This document shows, piece after piece, positions 41,770 to 50,528 of a stretch of 64,000 nucleotides of DNA. The stretch is from Io17-Chloro-G2 sp963663135 (lineage in GTDB: Bacteria > Chloroflexota > Dehalococcoidia > Lucifugimonadales > UBA3495): NCBI GenBank assembly GCA_963663135.2, contig CAXXRM010000005.1:310001-374000 (forward strand), in the 5' to 3' direction. Under the pieces are notes generated by a model. That model searched no databases and was not told the DNA's origin. It was given only the letters and a program-made list of their open reading frames with translations. Position 1 is the first letter of the stretch. Each line of letters starts with the position of its first letter. A program made the position numbers and the translations under genes.

Positions 41770-43530
41770 ATGGCTTACGATCTACTCATCAAGAACGGTC
41801 GGGTGGTTGACGGGACTGGAGGCCCATCTTATTACGCCGACGTGGCCGTACAAAACGGCAAAATCGTCGGTGTAGGCAGATTCAACGAGTCCGCCACCAG
41901 GGTGATTAACGCCGATGGCCGGGTCGTTGCCCCCGGATTTATCGACCACCACACCCACTACGACCCCCAGGCATTGTACGACCCCCTGTGCAGCTCCACG
42001 GCACAGAATGGCAACACCACCGTGATTGTTGGGCAGTGCGGCCAGGTGTTGGCCCCGGCCCGCCCCGGAGACCAGGATTGGTATATGGAATTTTTCTCCG
42101 ACCGGGAAGACGTTCCGCTGGCAGCGATGCGCAACGGCATCGACTTTTCCTGGGAGAGCATTGCCGGATACATGGACGCCCTGGGCCGGAAACGTGGCGT
42201 TAACGCCGGGATACTAATCGGTCATTCCGGTGTCCGGCGCTACGTGATGGGCGAGGAGGCCTCCCACAGGGCCGAATCTACCCCTGAAGAGATTGAGGCG
42301 ATGCGCACCCTGGTGCGCGATGGGATGCTGGCCGGCGCGCTGGGCTTCAGCACCGGCGCCGGAAACACCTCCCCCTGCGGTATCGCCACTGATACGGAGA
42401 GATTCGCCTTGGCCGGCGTCCTGGGCGAACTGGGCACCGGGGTTTTCCAGATTGCCGGCGGCTCCGACCGCGGGCTATACGGACCGTTGGAGTTGTCCCG
42501 GGACCTATCCCTCCAGACCGGCCGTCCATCCATGTACAACCTGATCTCCCAGCAGATTAACGCTCCGGCCGACGAGTGGAAGGACCACCTGAATCGTCTG
42601 GAGGAGTCATTCAAGTCCGGCGCCAGGGCATACGGCTCCTGTCTCTCGGTCACCGCCGGGCCGATTTTCAACCTCAGACAAGGACTGGACACCGCCCAGG
42701 ACGAAGACCTGATCAGCCCCCACATCATGTTCCAGGGCATGTCCACCTGGGATTCGGTGATGTCCCTGCCGGTTCAAGCGAGGATGCAATCCTTCCGGGA
42801 CGCCGAGATTCGGGCAACCTTGGCCGCCGAGGCGGTCGAGGGCAGCATCGCCCAGGGAGACACGGGCACCGACCGGCGAGGCCGGGGTATGCGGGGATTC
42901 AACCGGCGCTGGGACCTGGTGGAAGTCTTCATGACTTACCAGGAGAGAAACCGGAAGACGGAAGGCAAGACCATTGAGCAGTTGGCCCAAGAGCAGGGTA
43001 AGGGTGTGATGGACGCCTTCCTTGACCTATCCTTGGACGAAGACCTGAGGACCCACTTCATATGCGTGGACCGGAACATTGATGTCGAGTCCCAAAGGCA
43101 GATTCTGGGTTCGCCCTACACCGTCATCGGGACCACCGACGGCGGCGCCCGGCCCGACAAGATGGACCGTTTTGAATACAGCACCAGGCTGTTGAGCCAC
43201 TGGGTTAGAGAGAAGCAGGTGATGACCCTGGAAGACGCCGTCTACCGAATGACGGGGAAGACCGCCCTGATGCACGACCTGGACGACATCGGCTTCATCG
43301 CCCCGGGCAAGACCGCCGATATCACTATCTTCGACCCGGACACCATTGCCTCCAAGCCCAGGGAACCAGTGTTCGATTTCCCGGACCCGACGTCGTTGCA
43401 CGTCAAGCGGGACGCCGTGGGCATCGACTACGTCATTGTCAACGGTGAAGTTCTGCTGGAGAACAACGAGCACACTGGAGCCCTGCCCGGGCGGGTCATC
43501 CGGGGGCCTCTGTACCAATCGGCGGGTTAG
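41770..43530 (+). CDS. N-acyl-D-amino-acid deacylase-like amidohydrolase
   Basis: A 586-residue metal-dependent amidohydrolase starting at ATG 41770 after AAAAGGAGTGAGG. The opening AYDLLIKNGRVVDGTGGPSYYADVAV is classic. Metal ligands His61 and His63 are in GFIDHHTHYD, and Cys90 in IVGQCG matches the zinc-bridging cysteine of D-aminoacylases. Later landmarks are GFSTGAG, GSDRGLYG and GTTDGGARPDK. The C-terminal beta-sandwich ends GVGIDYVIVNGEVLLENNEHTGALPGRV. Substrates in the family are N-acyl-D-amino acids and related amides or hydantoins. Confidence 0.88.
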   Translation: MAYDLLIKNGRVVDGTGGPSYYADVAVQNGKIVGVGRFNESATRVINADGRVVAPGFIDHHTHYDPQALYDPLCSSTAQNGNTTVIVGQCGQVLAPARPGDQDWYMEFFSDREDVPLAAMRNGIDFSWESIAGYMDALGRKRGVNAGILIGHSGVRRYVMGEEASHRAESTPEEIEAMRTLVRDGMLAGALGFSTGAGNTSPCGIATDTERFALAGVLGELGTGVFQIAGGSDRGLYGPLELSRDLSLQTGRPSMYNLISQQINAPADEWKDHLNRLEESFKSGARAYGSCLSVTAGPIFNLRQGLDTAQDEDLISPHIMFQGMSTWDSVMSLPVQARMQSFRDAEIRATLAAEAVEGSIAQGDTGTDRRGRGMRGFNRRWDLVEVFMTYQERNRKTEGKTIEQLAQEQGKGVMDAFLDLSLDEDLRTHFICVDRNIDVESQRQILGSPYTVIGTTDGGARPDKMDRFEYSTRLLSHWVREKQVMTLEDAVYRMTGKTALMHDLDDIGFIAPGKTADITIFDPDTIASKPREPVFDFPDPTSLHVKRDAVGIDYVIVNGEVLLENNEHTGALPGRVIRGPLYQSAG

Positions 43531-43554
43531 CCAAGGTAAGGCGCTTACCGACTG

Positions 43555-43614
43555 AGGGTTGTGGGGAGTGACAACAGGCCGCGAGGCGCAGCTTCGCGGC
43601 CTTTCCACAACCCT
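43555..43614 (+). terminator. Compound hairpin after the deacylase gene
   Basis: An outer 10-bp stem (AGGGTTGTGG with CCACAACCCT) encloses an inner 9-bp stem (AGGCCGCGA with TCGCGGCCT, then TT). It starts 24 bases after the stop codon at 43530 and ends 62 bases before the E1alpha gene, so it probably ends the deacylase transcript. Confidence 0.6.
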
Positions 43615-43676
43615 GCGATTGTGTGGATGACGGTGGATGTTTGGGGCCGGACACCCGGTAACTGTTAGGGGGAAAC

Positions 43677-44666
43677 ATGTTGGACAACAATGACCTGCTC
43701 ATGGAAATGCAGCGACGGATGCTGCGTATCCGCCGGTTTGAGGAGCGAGTGATCCAACTGGTGGAACGGGGCGAGATCGTCGGAGCCGCCCATTCTTATA
43801 TTGGGGAAGAGGCGGTGGCCGTGGGCGCTTGCCTGGCCCTGCGCGACGACGACTGGATCACCGGCAACCACCGGTCCCACGGCCACCCCATAGCCAAGGG
43901 CGGCGACGTGAATAAGGCTATGGCCGAATTGCTGGGCAAAAGCACCGGTTTCTGCAAAGGCAAGGGCGGTTCGATGCACCTGGCGGATTTCAGCGTCGGA
44001 ATTCTGGGTGAGTCGGGCATCTTGGGATCATCCATCCCTACCGCGGTGGGCGCAGCCTTGGGCAGCCAGCTCCAGGGCAACGACCGCGTCGCAGTCCCAT
44101 TCTTTGGCGACGGGGCCAGCAACGAGGGCGCTTTCCACGAGTCTTTGAACTTGGCCGCGATCTGGAAGCTGCCCGTGGTCTTTCTCTGCGAGAACAACCA
44201 GTACGCCGTGACCAGCAGTTTCAAGAAAATGGTCGCCTCGGAAAACATCTCCGACCGGGCGGCGGCCTACAACATACCCGGGGTGTTGGTCGATGGTCAG
44301 GACGTGATCGCAATGTACGAAGCGGTGTCGGAGGCGGTTGCACGGGCCCGTGCGGGCGAGGGGCCGGCTCTCATCGAGGGCCGCACCTACCGTTATTTCG
44401 ACCACTCGCTCGGCCTTAATCGCATCGTCCGCGACCCTTACCGGGAGGACGAGGAGGTGGAGCATTGGAAGCAGCGCGACCCCATTATAATTCACGCGAA
44501 ACTGCTGCTCTCCCAGGGTATCGCCACCCAAGTCGAGCTTGACGCTTTGGAATCTGAAATCGCGGCCCAAATAGACGAAGCAACTGAGTTCGCCCGCCAA
44601 AGCCCCTACCCGGAGCCGTCGGCCCTGTTCGAGGACATGTTTGCCAACCCGATACCTCTGGAGTGA
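43677..44666 (+). CDS. 2-oxoacid (pyruvate or acetoin) dehydrogenase E1 alpha subunit
   Basis: A 329-residue thiamin-diphosphate enzyme subunit. GKGGSMHLADF and the ThDP/Mg motif GDGASNEGAFHESLNLAAIW...NNQYAV are present, with SSFKKMVASENISDRAAAYNIPGV as the regulatory loop. It catalyses decarboxylation of a 2-oxoacid (or cleavage of acetoin) and reductive acylation of E2 lipoyl groups, with E1 beta encoded next. The short alpha subunit and lack of an N-terminal extension resemble AcoA as much as PdhA. The ATG is 78 bases before no other gene; it is the first of three. Confidence 0.92.
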   Translation: MLDNNDLLMEMQRRMLRIRRFEERVIQLVERGEIVGAAHSYIGEEAVAVGACLALRDDDWITGNHRSHGHPIAKGGDVNKAMAELLGKSTGFCKGKGGSMHLADFSVGILGESGILGSSIPTAVGAALGSQLQGNDRVAVPFFGDGASNEGAFHESLNLAAIWKLPVVFLCENNQYAVTSSFKKMVASENISDRAAAYNIPGVLVDGQDVIAMYEAVSEAVARARAGEGPALIEGRTYRYFDHSLGLNRIVRDPYREDEEVEHWKQRDPIIIHAKLLLSQGIATQVELDALESEIAAQIDEATEFARQSPYPEPSALFEDMFANPIPLE

Positions 44667-44744
44667 GCCGGTAAGCGGCCTCTATACGGGCGGATTGCGA
44701 CCCCGATCACCCCACCGGCATTGAGCCGGAGGCAGGAGGAAATT

Positions 44745-45731
44745 ATGACCCAGGTCCAAACCGAAACCAGGGACATCACCCTGACCCAGGCCCTCAATGA
44801 GGCCATGCGGGAGGAAATGCGCAAGGATGAACGGGTGTTCATCATGGGTGAAGACATTCAAAGCGGGGTGTACGGGGCATCTGGCGGTCTCGCTGCCGAG
44901 TTCGGTCCCGAACGAGTGAGGGACTGCCCACTGTCCGAAAACGCGTTTATGGGCGCCGCCGTCGGCGCCGCTGCGGTGGGCATGCGGCCCATTGTGGAAA
45001 GCGCATTTTGCTTTATGTGGGTGGCGATGGATTCCCTGGTCAGCCAGGCCGCCAAGATGCGCTACATGTTCGGCGGCCAGGTGAACCTTCCCATAGTCTA
45101 CCGGGCCTCCTTGTACTACGGCGGCAGCATGGCCGCCCACCACTCCGACCGCTCCTATCCTATTTTCATGCACATACCGGGCTTCAAGGTGGTGTTCCCC
45201 AGCAACGCCTACGACGGCAAGGGGTTGATGAAAACCGCCATCCGAGAGGACGATCCAGTCCTGTTTTGCGAAGACCGCACCATTCTGGGATCCAGGGCGT
45301 TTGTTCCCGAGGATGACTACGCCATTCCACTGGGAGTGGCCGACATCAAACGCGAGGGTAGCGACGTTACCATCGTGGCCATCGGTGGGATGGTGCCACG
45401 CGCTCTGGATGCGGCGGAAACCCTGGACCGGGAAGGCGTTTCAGCGGAGGTCATCGACCCCCGCAGCCTGGTTCCCCTGGATAAGCAAACCATATTGGAC
45501 TCGGTGGCCAAGACCGGCAGGTTGGTGACGGTGGACATGGCCCACAAAACCTGCAGCGCCGCCAGTGAAATTGCCGCTATTGTGGCCATGGAGGGGTTCT
45601 GGTCGCTCCAGGCCCCGGTGCAAAGGCTGGGAACCGTCAACGTGCACATTCCATTCAGTACGGCCTTGGAACCCTTGTGCTACCCCACTGCCGAATCGAT
45701 AGCCGATGCAGCCCGCACAACCATGAGCTAG
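44745..45731 (+). CDS. 2-oxoacid (pyruvate or acetoin) dehydrogenase E1 beta subunit
   Basis: A 328-residue subunit starting at ATG 44745 after GGCAGGAGGAAATT; an in-frame TTG at 44721 is less likely. ITLTQALNEAMREEMRKDERVFIMGEDI is the usual opening, FMGAAVGAAAVGMRPIVE and FMWVAMDSLVSQAAKMRYMFGG form the alpha/beta interface, and EVIDPRSLVPLDKQTI lies in the transketolase C-terminal domain. With E1 alpha it forms the heterotetramer that binds ThDP at the interface. It lies 78 bases after E1 alpha and 136 before E2. Confidence 0.93.
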   Translation: MTQVQTETRDITLTQALNEAMREEMRKDERVFIMGEDIQSGVYGASGGLAAEFGPERVRDCPLSENAFMGAAVGAAAVGMRPIVESAFCFMWVAMDSLVSQAAKMRYMFGGQVNLPIVYRASLYYGGSMAAHHSDRSYPIFMHIPGFKVVFPSNAYDGKGLMKTAIREDDPVLFCEDRTILGSRAFVPEDDYAIPLGVADIKREGSDVTIVAIGGMVPRALDAAETLDREGVSAEVIDPRSLVPLDKQTILDSVAKTGRLVTVDMAHKTCSAASEIAAIVAMEGFWSLQAPVQRLGTVNVHIPFSTALEPLCYPTAESIADAARTTMS

Positions 45732-45867
45732 GCCCGCTTCCCATTGTCCTCTTCGCTTTGGTCAACTTCCCCGGCCGAGCAGAGGGGTTTACCGGAAGAT
45801 GGGTTTAATCGGGGCCCTTGGCCCCAAGTCGAGCAGGCACCAGCACCGAGATTTGAGGTGACGCAGA

Positions 45868-47208
45868 ATGCCTACGGAGATCCTGCTGCCCCAGTGGGGC
45901 ATGGAAATGGACGAAGGCACCGTAGTGAGGTGGCTCAAAAAAGAGGGCGACCAGGTGCAGGAAGGCGAGCCGTTGGTGGAGATAGAAACCGCCAAGTTGA
46001 CCACGGAACTGGAGTCGTTCGCCTCGGGGATTCTCACTCGCATTGTGGTGCCCGAGGGGGGCACCGTGCCGATCCGGGCGGTACTGGCTATCTTGACTGC
46101 CCCCGGAGAAGAGGTCGCCGCCCCGGAACCATCTCCGGGGGCGCCCGCGGTTGCGGAGCCTGTGGCCGCTGCTTCAGTCCAGGCGACCGCGTACCCAGGC
46201 CAGGTGGTGCCCGCGGCTCGGAGGTTGGCGCGGGAGCACAACGTTGCGTTGGCCCAAGTTCAGGGCAGCGGGCCCAACGGCCGGATTCTCATTGCCGACG
46301 TGGAGCGAGCTATTGAAGCCGCCAAGTCTACGGCCTCCCCAGGGGATGCCACCCGGGCGCCCGTCGGTCAGGTGGTTCCGGCAGCCCGCCGGTTGGCCAA
46401 CGAACATGGAGTAGACCTTGCCGGGGTGCGAGGCTCCGGGCCCAATGGCAGAATCCTTATCGCCGACGTGGAACGAGCCATCAGTTCACCCAAGTCTCCC
46501 CCTGCCCCAACCGGAGATTCCGACCCGTCACACCAGACGGTGCGCATTGAGGGGATACGCCGCACCATTGCGTCCCGAATGCTGAACAGCCTGCAAACGA
46601 TGGCCCAGGTTACGTTGACCACCGAGGCCAATGTGTCGGAGGCCATGACTTTGCGGGAAGGACTGTCGCGCCATGCCGACGGTCCGGGATTGAGCCCGCT
46701 GCACCTGGTGGTTAAGGCCTGTGCGCGGGCCCTGCAGGACTACCCCCGGATGAACGCGATCCAGACGGAGGAAGGCTTCCGGCTTATGGACCGGGTAAAC
46801 ATCGGACTGGCCGTGTCTTTGCCGGAAGGCCTGGTTACGCCGGTGCTACGGGACGCAGCCTCGAAGAGCCTTGGCCAGATCGCCGCGGAAGCCCGAGGGC
46901 TGGCGGCCAAGACCCGGGAAAACCGGGCCACCCCCGAAGACCTGGCCGACGGCAGTTTTACCGTCACCAACCTGGGGGCCTACGACATCGATGGCTTTAC
47001 GCCCATTATCAACCCGCCCCAGGTCGGGATACTGGGCGTGGGCCGGGCGGTGGACAAACCGATAATAGCGAATGGAGAGGTGGTCAAGGCCACGATGATG
47101 GTGCTCAGCCTGACCTTCGATCACCGGGTGGTGGACGGAGCGCCGGCTGCGGCATTCCTGCAGGCCGTCAAGGGCTATCTGGAAGACCCGTGGTGGATGG
47201 TTTCGTAG
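45868..47208 (+). CDS. Dihydrolipoamide acyltransferase (E2) with one lipoyl and two subunit-binding domains
   Basis: A 446-residue E2 component. The lipoyl domain spans residues 1-78 with the lipoylated Lys43 in EIETAKLTTE. Two tandem peripheral subunit-binding domains follow at about 112-150 and 168-205, both with VVPAARRLAxEH and GSGPNGRILIADVERAI; most bacterial E2 proteins have only one. The catalytic domain covers about 220-446 with His419 and Asp423 in DHRVVDG. No dihydrolipoamide dehydrogenase (E3) gene follows. The doubled binding domain may increase E1 or E3 loading. Confidence 0.93.
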   Translation: MPTEILLPQWGMEMDEGTVVRWLKKEGDQVQEGEPLVEIETAKLTTELESFASGILTRIVVPEGGTVPIRAVLAILTAPGEEVAAPEPSPGAPAVAEPVAAASVQATAYPGQVVPAARRLAREHNVALAQVQGSGPNGRILIADVERAIEAAKSTASPGDATRAPVGQVVPAARRLANEHGVDLAGVRGSGPNGRILIADVERAISSPKSPPAPTGDSDPSHQTVRIEGIRRTIASRMLNSLQTMAQVTLTTEANVSEAMTLREGLSRHADGPGLSPLHLVVKACARALQDYPRMNAIQTEEGFRLMDRVNIGLAVSLPEGLVTPVLRDAASKSLGQIAAEARGLAAKTRENRATPEDLADGSFTVTNLGAYDIDGFTPIINPPQVGILGVGRAVDKPIIANGEVVKATMMVLSLTFDHRVVDGAPAAAFLQAVKGYLEDPWWMVS

Positions 47209-47266
47209 GGGAATCCATCCTGCCTTGAGAAGATGAAAATGGAACGCTGGACCGCTTGAGCACAGC

Positions 47267-47674
47267 TCAGAACAGTCCGGCCAAGGCTTCTTGCGGGCCG
47301 ACCGCGGGAATTGGAGACCGTTCGTAGTCCCTGAGGTTTCTGGTCACGATGTGTCTGGCGCCGCAGGCGCGGGCGGCGGCCACTTGCATGGCGTCTTCGA
47401 AGTCGTCCATGGGAAGCGCCGCCGCATAACGAATGGACTCGGCGTCGGCCGGCGCCACCCCAACAAAGCGGGTTAGTTCAACTATAAAGTCACGTGTGCT
47501 TATGCCCCCCAATGATGGGGACACCAAGTAGTAGAGGTTAGACACCGAGTGCCACGCCATGGATGCACCCTCTGAGCCGTTTTCTATCCGGTCCAGGAGT
47601 TCCGACGAAGGAACCGAGTGCGGATGCCTGTCGAGGGCCACATCGATAAGCACGTCCGTGTCAAGGAAAATCAT
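47267..47674 (-). CDS. vapC: PIN-domain toxin, VapC-like
   Basis: A 135-residue PIN-domain ribonuclease. The acidic residues are Asp5 in MIFLDTDVLIDVALDRHP and those of the conserved PMDDFEDAMQVAAARACGARHIVTRNLRDY block. PIN toxins cut specific RNAs when freed from antitoxin. The gene overlaps the upstream antitoxin gene by four bases (ATGA), typical of a toxin-antitoxin operon. It lies just after the 2-oxoacid dehydrogenase operon on the opposite strand. Confidence 0.88.
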   Translation of the reverse strand: MIFLDTDVLIDVALDRHPHSVPSSELLDRIENGSEGASMAWHSVSNLYYLVSPSLGGISTRDFIVELTRFVGVAPADAESIRYAAALPMDDFEDAMQVAAARACGARHIVTRNLRDYERSPIPAVGPQEALAGLF

Positions 47675-47895
47675 TGGAGATACTTATTGGCCAGCGCCTC
47701 GTAGCGAGGGTCGTCACGCTCGGCGGCTTTAAACTTTCCCCGCCACTTGGCAGAGAAGGATAAATCATAGTCTCCGGCCGTCTCTCTCAGAGCCTTTTCG
47801 ATAAGCGAGGAAAGGGAAACTCCCTGGGAACGAGCGTACCTCTTGGCTATTGGAAGCAAATCGGCGTCTACGGTGATTGTAAGCTTTTGCTTCAT
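47671..47895 (-). CDS. vapB: VapB-like ribbon-helix-helix antitoxin
   Basis: A 74-residue protein with an N-terminal ribbon-helix-helix-like DNA-binding part (KQKLTITVDADLLPIAKRYARSQGVSLSSLIEKAL) and a C-terminal tail that should bind the toxin (FSAKWRGKFKAAERDDPRYEALANKYL). In such pairs it neutralises the PIN toxin and represses the operon. A symmetric sequence that fits an operator lies at 47919-47956, just upstream. Confidence 0.82.
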   Translation of the reverse strand: MKQKLTITVDADLLPIAKRYARSQGVSLSSLIEKALRETAGDYDLSFSAKWRGKFKAAERDDPRYEALANKYLQ

Positions 47896-47918
47896 GAGGT
47901 TCTATTGCTCCGCTGAAA

Positions 47919-47956
47919 CCGTATACGTATAACCCAACATAGTATACGTGGTACGC
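47919..47956 (-). promoter_or_regulatory. Operator/promoter region of vapBC
   Basis: Two TA-rich palindromic motifs, GTATACGTATA and TAGTATACGTG, separated by about ten bases. GTATAC occurs in both. The spacing suits cooperative binding by a ribbon-helix-helix antitoxin. The -10 box may be inside TATACGTATA. Confidence 0.5.
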
Positions 47957-48007
47957 TTCCCAGTTACAATACCCGGCATTCCCTGGCAAGACCCTACCGG
48001 TAAGGCC

Positions 48008-48121
48008 TTAAGTGTTCAAGGTTGTGTGGAAGTAAACCTCGTCCAGGGCCAGAGGACGGCGCAGCAAGCCCTGTTCGTAAGAGCCTTGAATAGCTCGCTC
48101 GATGTTTTTGCCCATCTTGTT
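48008..48121 (-). pseudogene. 3' fragment of a dihydroxyphthalate-decarboxylase-like gene
   Basis: 114 bases that are 93 percent identical (106 of 114) to the 3' end of the gene at 50529-51581 (its bases 50529-50642). The frame is open and encodes NKMGKNIERAIQGSYEQGLL then RRPLALDEVYFHTTLNT and a stop; most changes are silent. No upstream part of the gene remains. Together with the full copy it brackets the lipoprotein gene at 48177-50339. Confidence 0.85.
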
Positions 48122-48176
48122 TATGCCACCACTAATCTCGAGACTACTCTAATGATAGGTGCGTCGTACACCGGGG

Positions 48177-50339
48177 TTACGAGCCAGGGATTGGTCTGCC
48201 GTGCATACGGCGATACAGGTCGAGGAACTCAGCTTTTAGGGCTGGTGGAGTATTCGATAGAAATACCTGGTAAATCTCGTCTTCAGTAACGCGGGAGCCT
48301 TTAGCCTCACCTATCATGTACAGATCCCGCAAAGAGGACGAAACTACGTCGTGCCCCAGGGATTTATACAATCCCAACAGAAAGGACTCGCCAAGATAAT
48401 AGTGGCAATCCCTGGATCGTGGATCTTCTACAATCACTTGGGCTGTTTCTGCGCCTTTAGCCACGTTCCACTCGTGAATGTTGATGAATCCATAGGGTAT
48501 ACAGCGTTCAACGACCACGTCCTGCGCGGTGGTGTAACTGGATTCAAGACTTGCACCTTCGGTGATATGTAGAACGTAATCCCTAAGAAAATGTGAACCG
48601 CCTTCAGCTAGCCAGAAGCGCGCATTGTCATACGACAAATAATAGTGGGCTAGCTCATGGTAAAGTGTCGCCTTGGCTGCTTGGGCCCCTAGGTTGGATC
48701 TCGCATTTATGTGAGTGCCGAAATTCTTGCCAACATTGCCATCGGGGTTCAATTCGGGCGCCAGAAGTGCAATGACGTTAGGTTGATCCCAAGGCACGTG
48801 CATGAAACCCTCTATCACCTCAATCCCGCGGCGCAGGACTTCAAACACTTCGCGGTCCTCTCGGAAAGGAGGCCACCCGACGACAAACAGGTTTACTTCA
48901 CCTACCGAAGGCAAGAAAAAAGTTTCGGAGTACACGGGACCGCTTTCCATCAGTCCTTGGAAGGCGGTCTCCGACGCTTTCGAAAGATCAGCGACACTCC
49001 GAAGCGTGACAATCAGGGCCATCTCTTCGCTGGTCAATCCATTCCCGAGCCACAGCTGGTTGTTGAGTTGCTTCAATCGGCGACGATCTGGCAAAGCGAG
49101 AATGTACTCCAAGGAACGCATAACACTTGCGCCCAGACTAGCCTCCGCGTACTCCACCGTGGGCTCCAAAGAAAGCACAACATCTACGATTATCCTCTTA
49201 TCTGCACTATACGAAATGACTCCAGAGTCTAAATCCCAGGCGAATTGTGCCCGGGCCGAAAGGAAGTCAACGGCGAGACCTTCTTGTTTAGAAATGCCGT
49301 CGGTAATCCAAGGAAGACTCATCAGACTTTGCGCCAGCGAGAGGTCTGTCCGGGCCAAATTGTAGAAACTGTCAATGGCTGTCCTTTCGCGCTTACTAAT
49401 GCCGTCGGCGAGCCACGGCAAGCCTATCAGGAGCTGAGTCACGGAAGCGTATCTGAAACGGTCGCCCCCGATAGCGAAGAGATCATCAAACTCGTCCCGA
49501 GTGATGTCGTCGGCGACCCACCGGAAGTCCAGCAGAGGCTGAGCCACGGATGGGTTCAGGGCGGCAAGTGCCATGAAAAAACCAATGGCATCTCTCTCGA
49601 CAGAATTGATATCGTCCGTGAACCATTCGAAGCCCAGGATAGTTCGGGTCCAAGCGGGGTCTGCCCGTTCTATGCTGGAAAAGAATTGGATTGCTCCCCT
49701 TTCATGACCTGTGACTCCATCCTGTACCCAAGGTAAGTCACCTAATGTGAGCTCCGGCAGGGGCACCACCGTTGGAGCATTGGTCGGCATTGGCGCGGGG
49801 TCCGGTCTGGGCGTAGCCTTGGGAGCCGGCGTGGTCGTAACCGTAGGCGCAAGAGTCGATGTTGGAGTGGTCGGCGTAGACGTGAGTACTGGTGTCGACG
49901 CCGCCGCTGGCGCGGCGGCCGTCACCGCAGGTACCGGCATTGGCGCGGGGTCCGGTTTGGGCGTAGCCTTGGGAGACGGGGTGGTCGTGACCGTAGGCGT
50001 AAGAGTCGACGTTGGCGTGGCCGGCGTAGACGTGATTACTTGTGTCGACGCCGCCGTCGGCGCGGCAGCCGTCGCCGCAGGTATCGGCGCAGGGGTTGGG
50101 GCAGGCCTGTCTGTCGCGGCTGGCGTCGGGTTCGGCGTCTGTGTTGGCGCCGAGGTTGCGGTTAGCGTGTGCGTGGGCGCTTCCGCCGGCTTCGCTGACG
50201 CTTGGGTTGCTTCGCCGCTGACTGGCGCGGATGTTAAGGTTCCGCCGGGCCCGGTTTCGCAACCAAGCATAGCGGCTGCGAGCAAGCCGACGGCCACAAT
50301 TGCTGAATGAGCTTTGAGACTTTTCAAATCACGCCACAT
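48177..50339 (-). CDS. Large lipoprotein with Pro/Thr linker, WxxDGI repeats and a HExxH metalloprotease domain
   Basis: A 720-residue surface lipoprotein of a family I cannot name. The signal sequence ends in LLAAAMLGC, so Cys27 is the lipidated residue. Residues about 50-190 are a Pro/Ala/Thr-rich linker containing two copies of a roughly 50-residue unit (TSTPxTPTSTLxPTVTTTP and KATPxPDPAPMP). Residues about 195-440 hold about six degenerate 36-residue repeats of the form PWxxDGIxxxERxAI. The C-terminal third has the zinc-protease motif H561-E-L-A-H565 and WLAEGGSHF with Glu579, fitting a gluzincin-type peptidase. It is alone on its strand between a gene fragment and the matching full gene, which suggests later insertion. 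Confidence 0.75.
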   Translation of the reverse strand: MWRDLKSLKAHSAIVAVGLLAAAMLGCETGPGGTLTSAPVSGEATQASAKPAEAPTHTLTATSAPTQTPNPTPAATDRPAPTPAPIPAATAAAPTAASTQVITSTPATPTSTLTPTVTTTPSPKATPKPDPAPMPVPAVTAAAPAAASTPVLTSTPTTPTSTLAPTVTTTPAPKATPRPDPAPMPTNAPTVVPLPELTLGDLPWVQDGVTGHERGAIQFFSSIERADPAWTRTILGFEWFTDDINSVERDAIGFFMALAALNPSVAQPLLDFRWVADDITRDEFDDLFAIGGDRFRYASVTQLLIGLPWLADGISKRERTAIDSFYNLARTDLSLAQSLMSLPWITDGISKQEGLAVDFLSARAQFAWDLDSGVISYSADKRIIVDVVLSLEPTVEYAEASLGASVMRSLEYILALPDRRRLKQLNNQLWLGNGLTSEEMALIVTLRSVADLSKASETAFQGLMESGPVYSETFFLPSVGEVNLFVVGWPPFREDREVFEVLRRGIEVIEGFMHVPWDQPNVIALLAPELNPDGNVGKNFGTHINARSNLGAQAAKATLYHELAHYYLSYDNARFWLAEGGSHFLRDYVLHITEGASLESSYTTAQDVVVERCIPYGFINIHEWNVAKGAETAQVIVEDPRSRDCHYYLGESFLLGLYKSLGHDVVSSSLRDLYMIGEAKGSRVTEDEIYQVFLSNTPPALKAEFLDLYRRMHGRPIPGS

Positions 50340-50473
50340 CGGGTTGAGCTAAAAAAAGAGAAGTCAAACGAGTCTTATCCTTCTATAGACTCCCTCGATG
50401 TTGCGGACGGCGATGGCGCCAGCGCCTGTCGCCTTCGTCCAGAATCTCGCGGACATAACCGCAGTGGGGTGCG

Positions 50474-50515
50474 AACCACCGGCGCCGCTACCATCAAGCA
50501 GCGGCGCCGGTGGTT
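50474..50515 (-). terminator. Very stable hairpin downstream of the decarboxylase-like gene
   Basis: A perfect 16-bp stem (AACCACCGGCGCCGCT with AGCGGCGCCGGTGGTT) and a 10-base loop. It lies 13 bases after the stop at 50529 on the minus strand. There is no T-run after it, so it may protect the mRNA 3' end or act as a Rho-dependent or bidirectional terminator. Confidence 0.6.
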
Positions 50516-50528
50516 TACCGGGTGTCCG

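Noticed and set aside
49711..50310. Gly/Val/Ala-rich plus-strand frame
   Set aside because: It is the complement of the Pro/Thr-rich linker of the lipoprotein, a low-complexity artefact.
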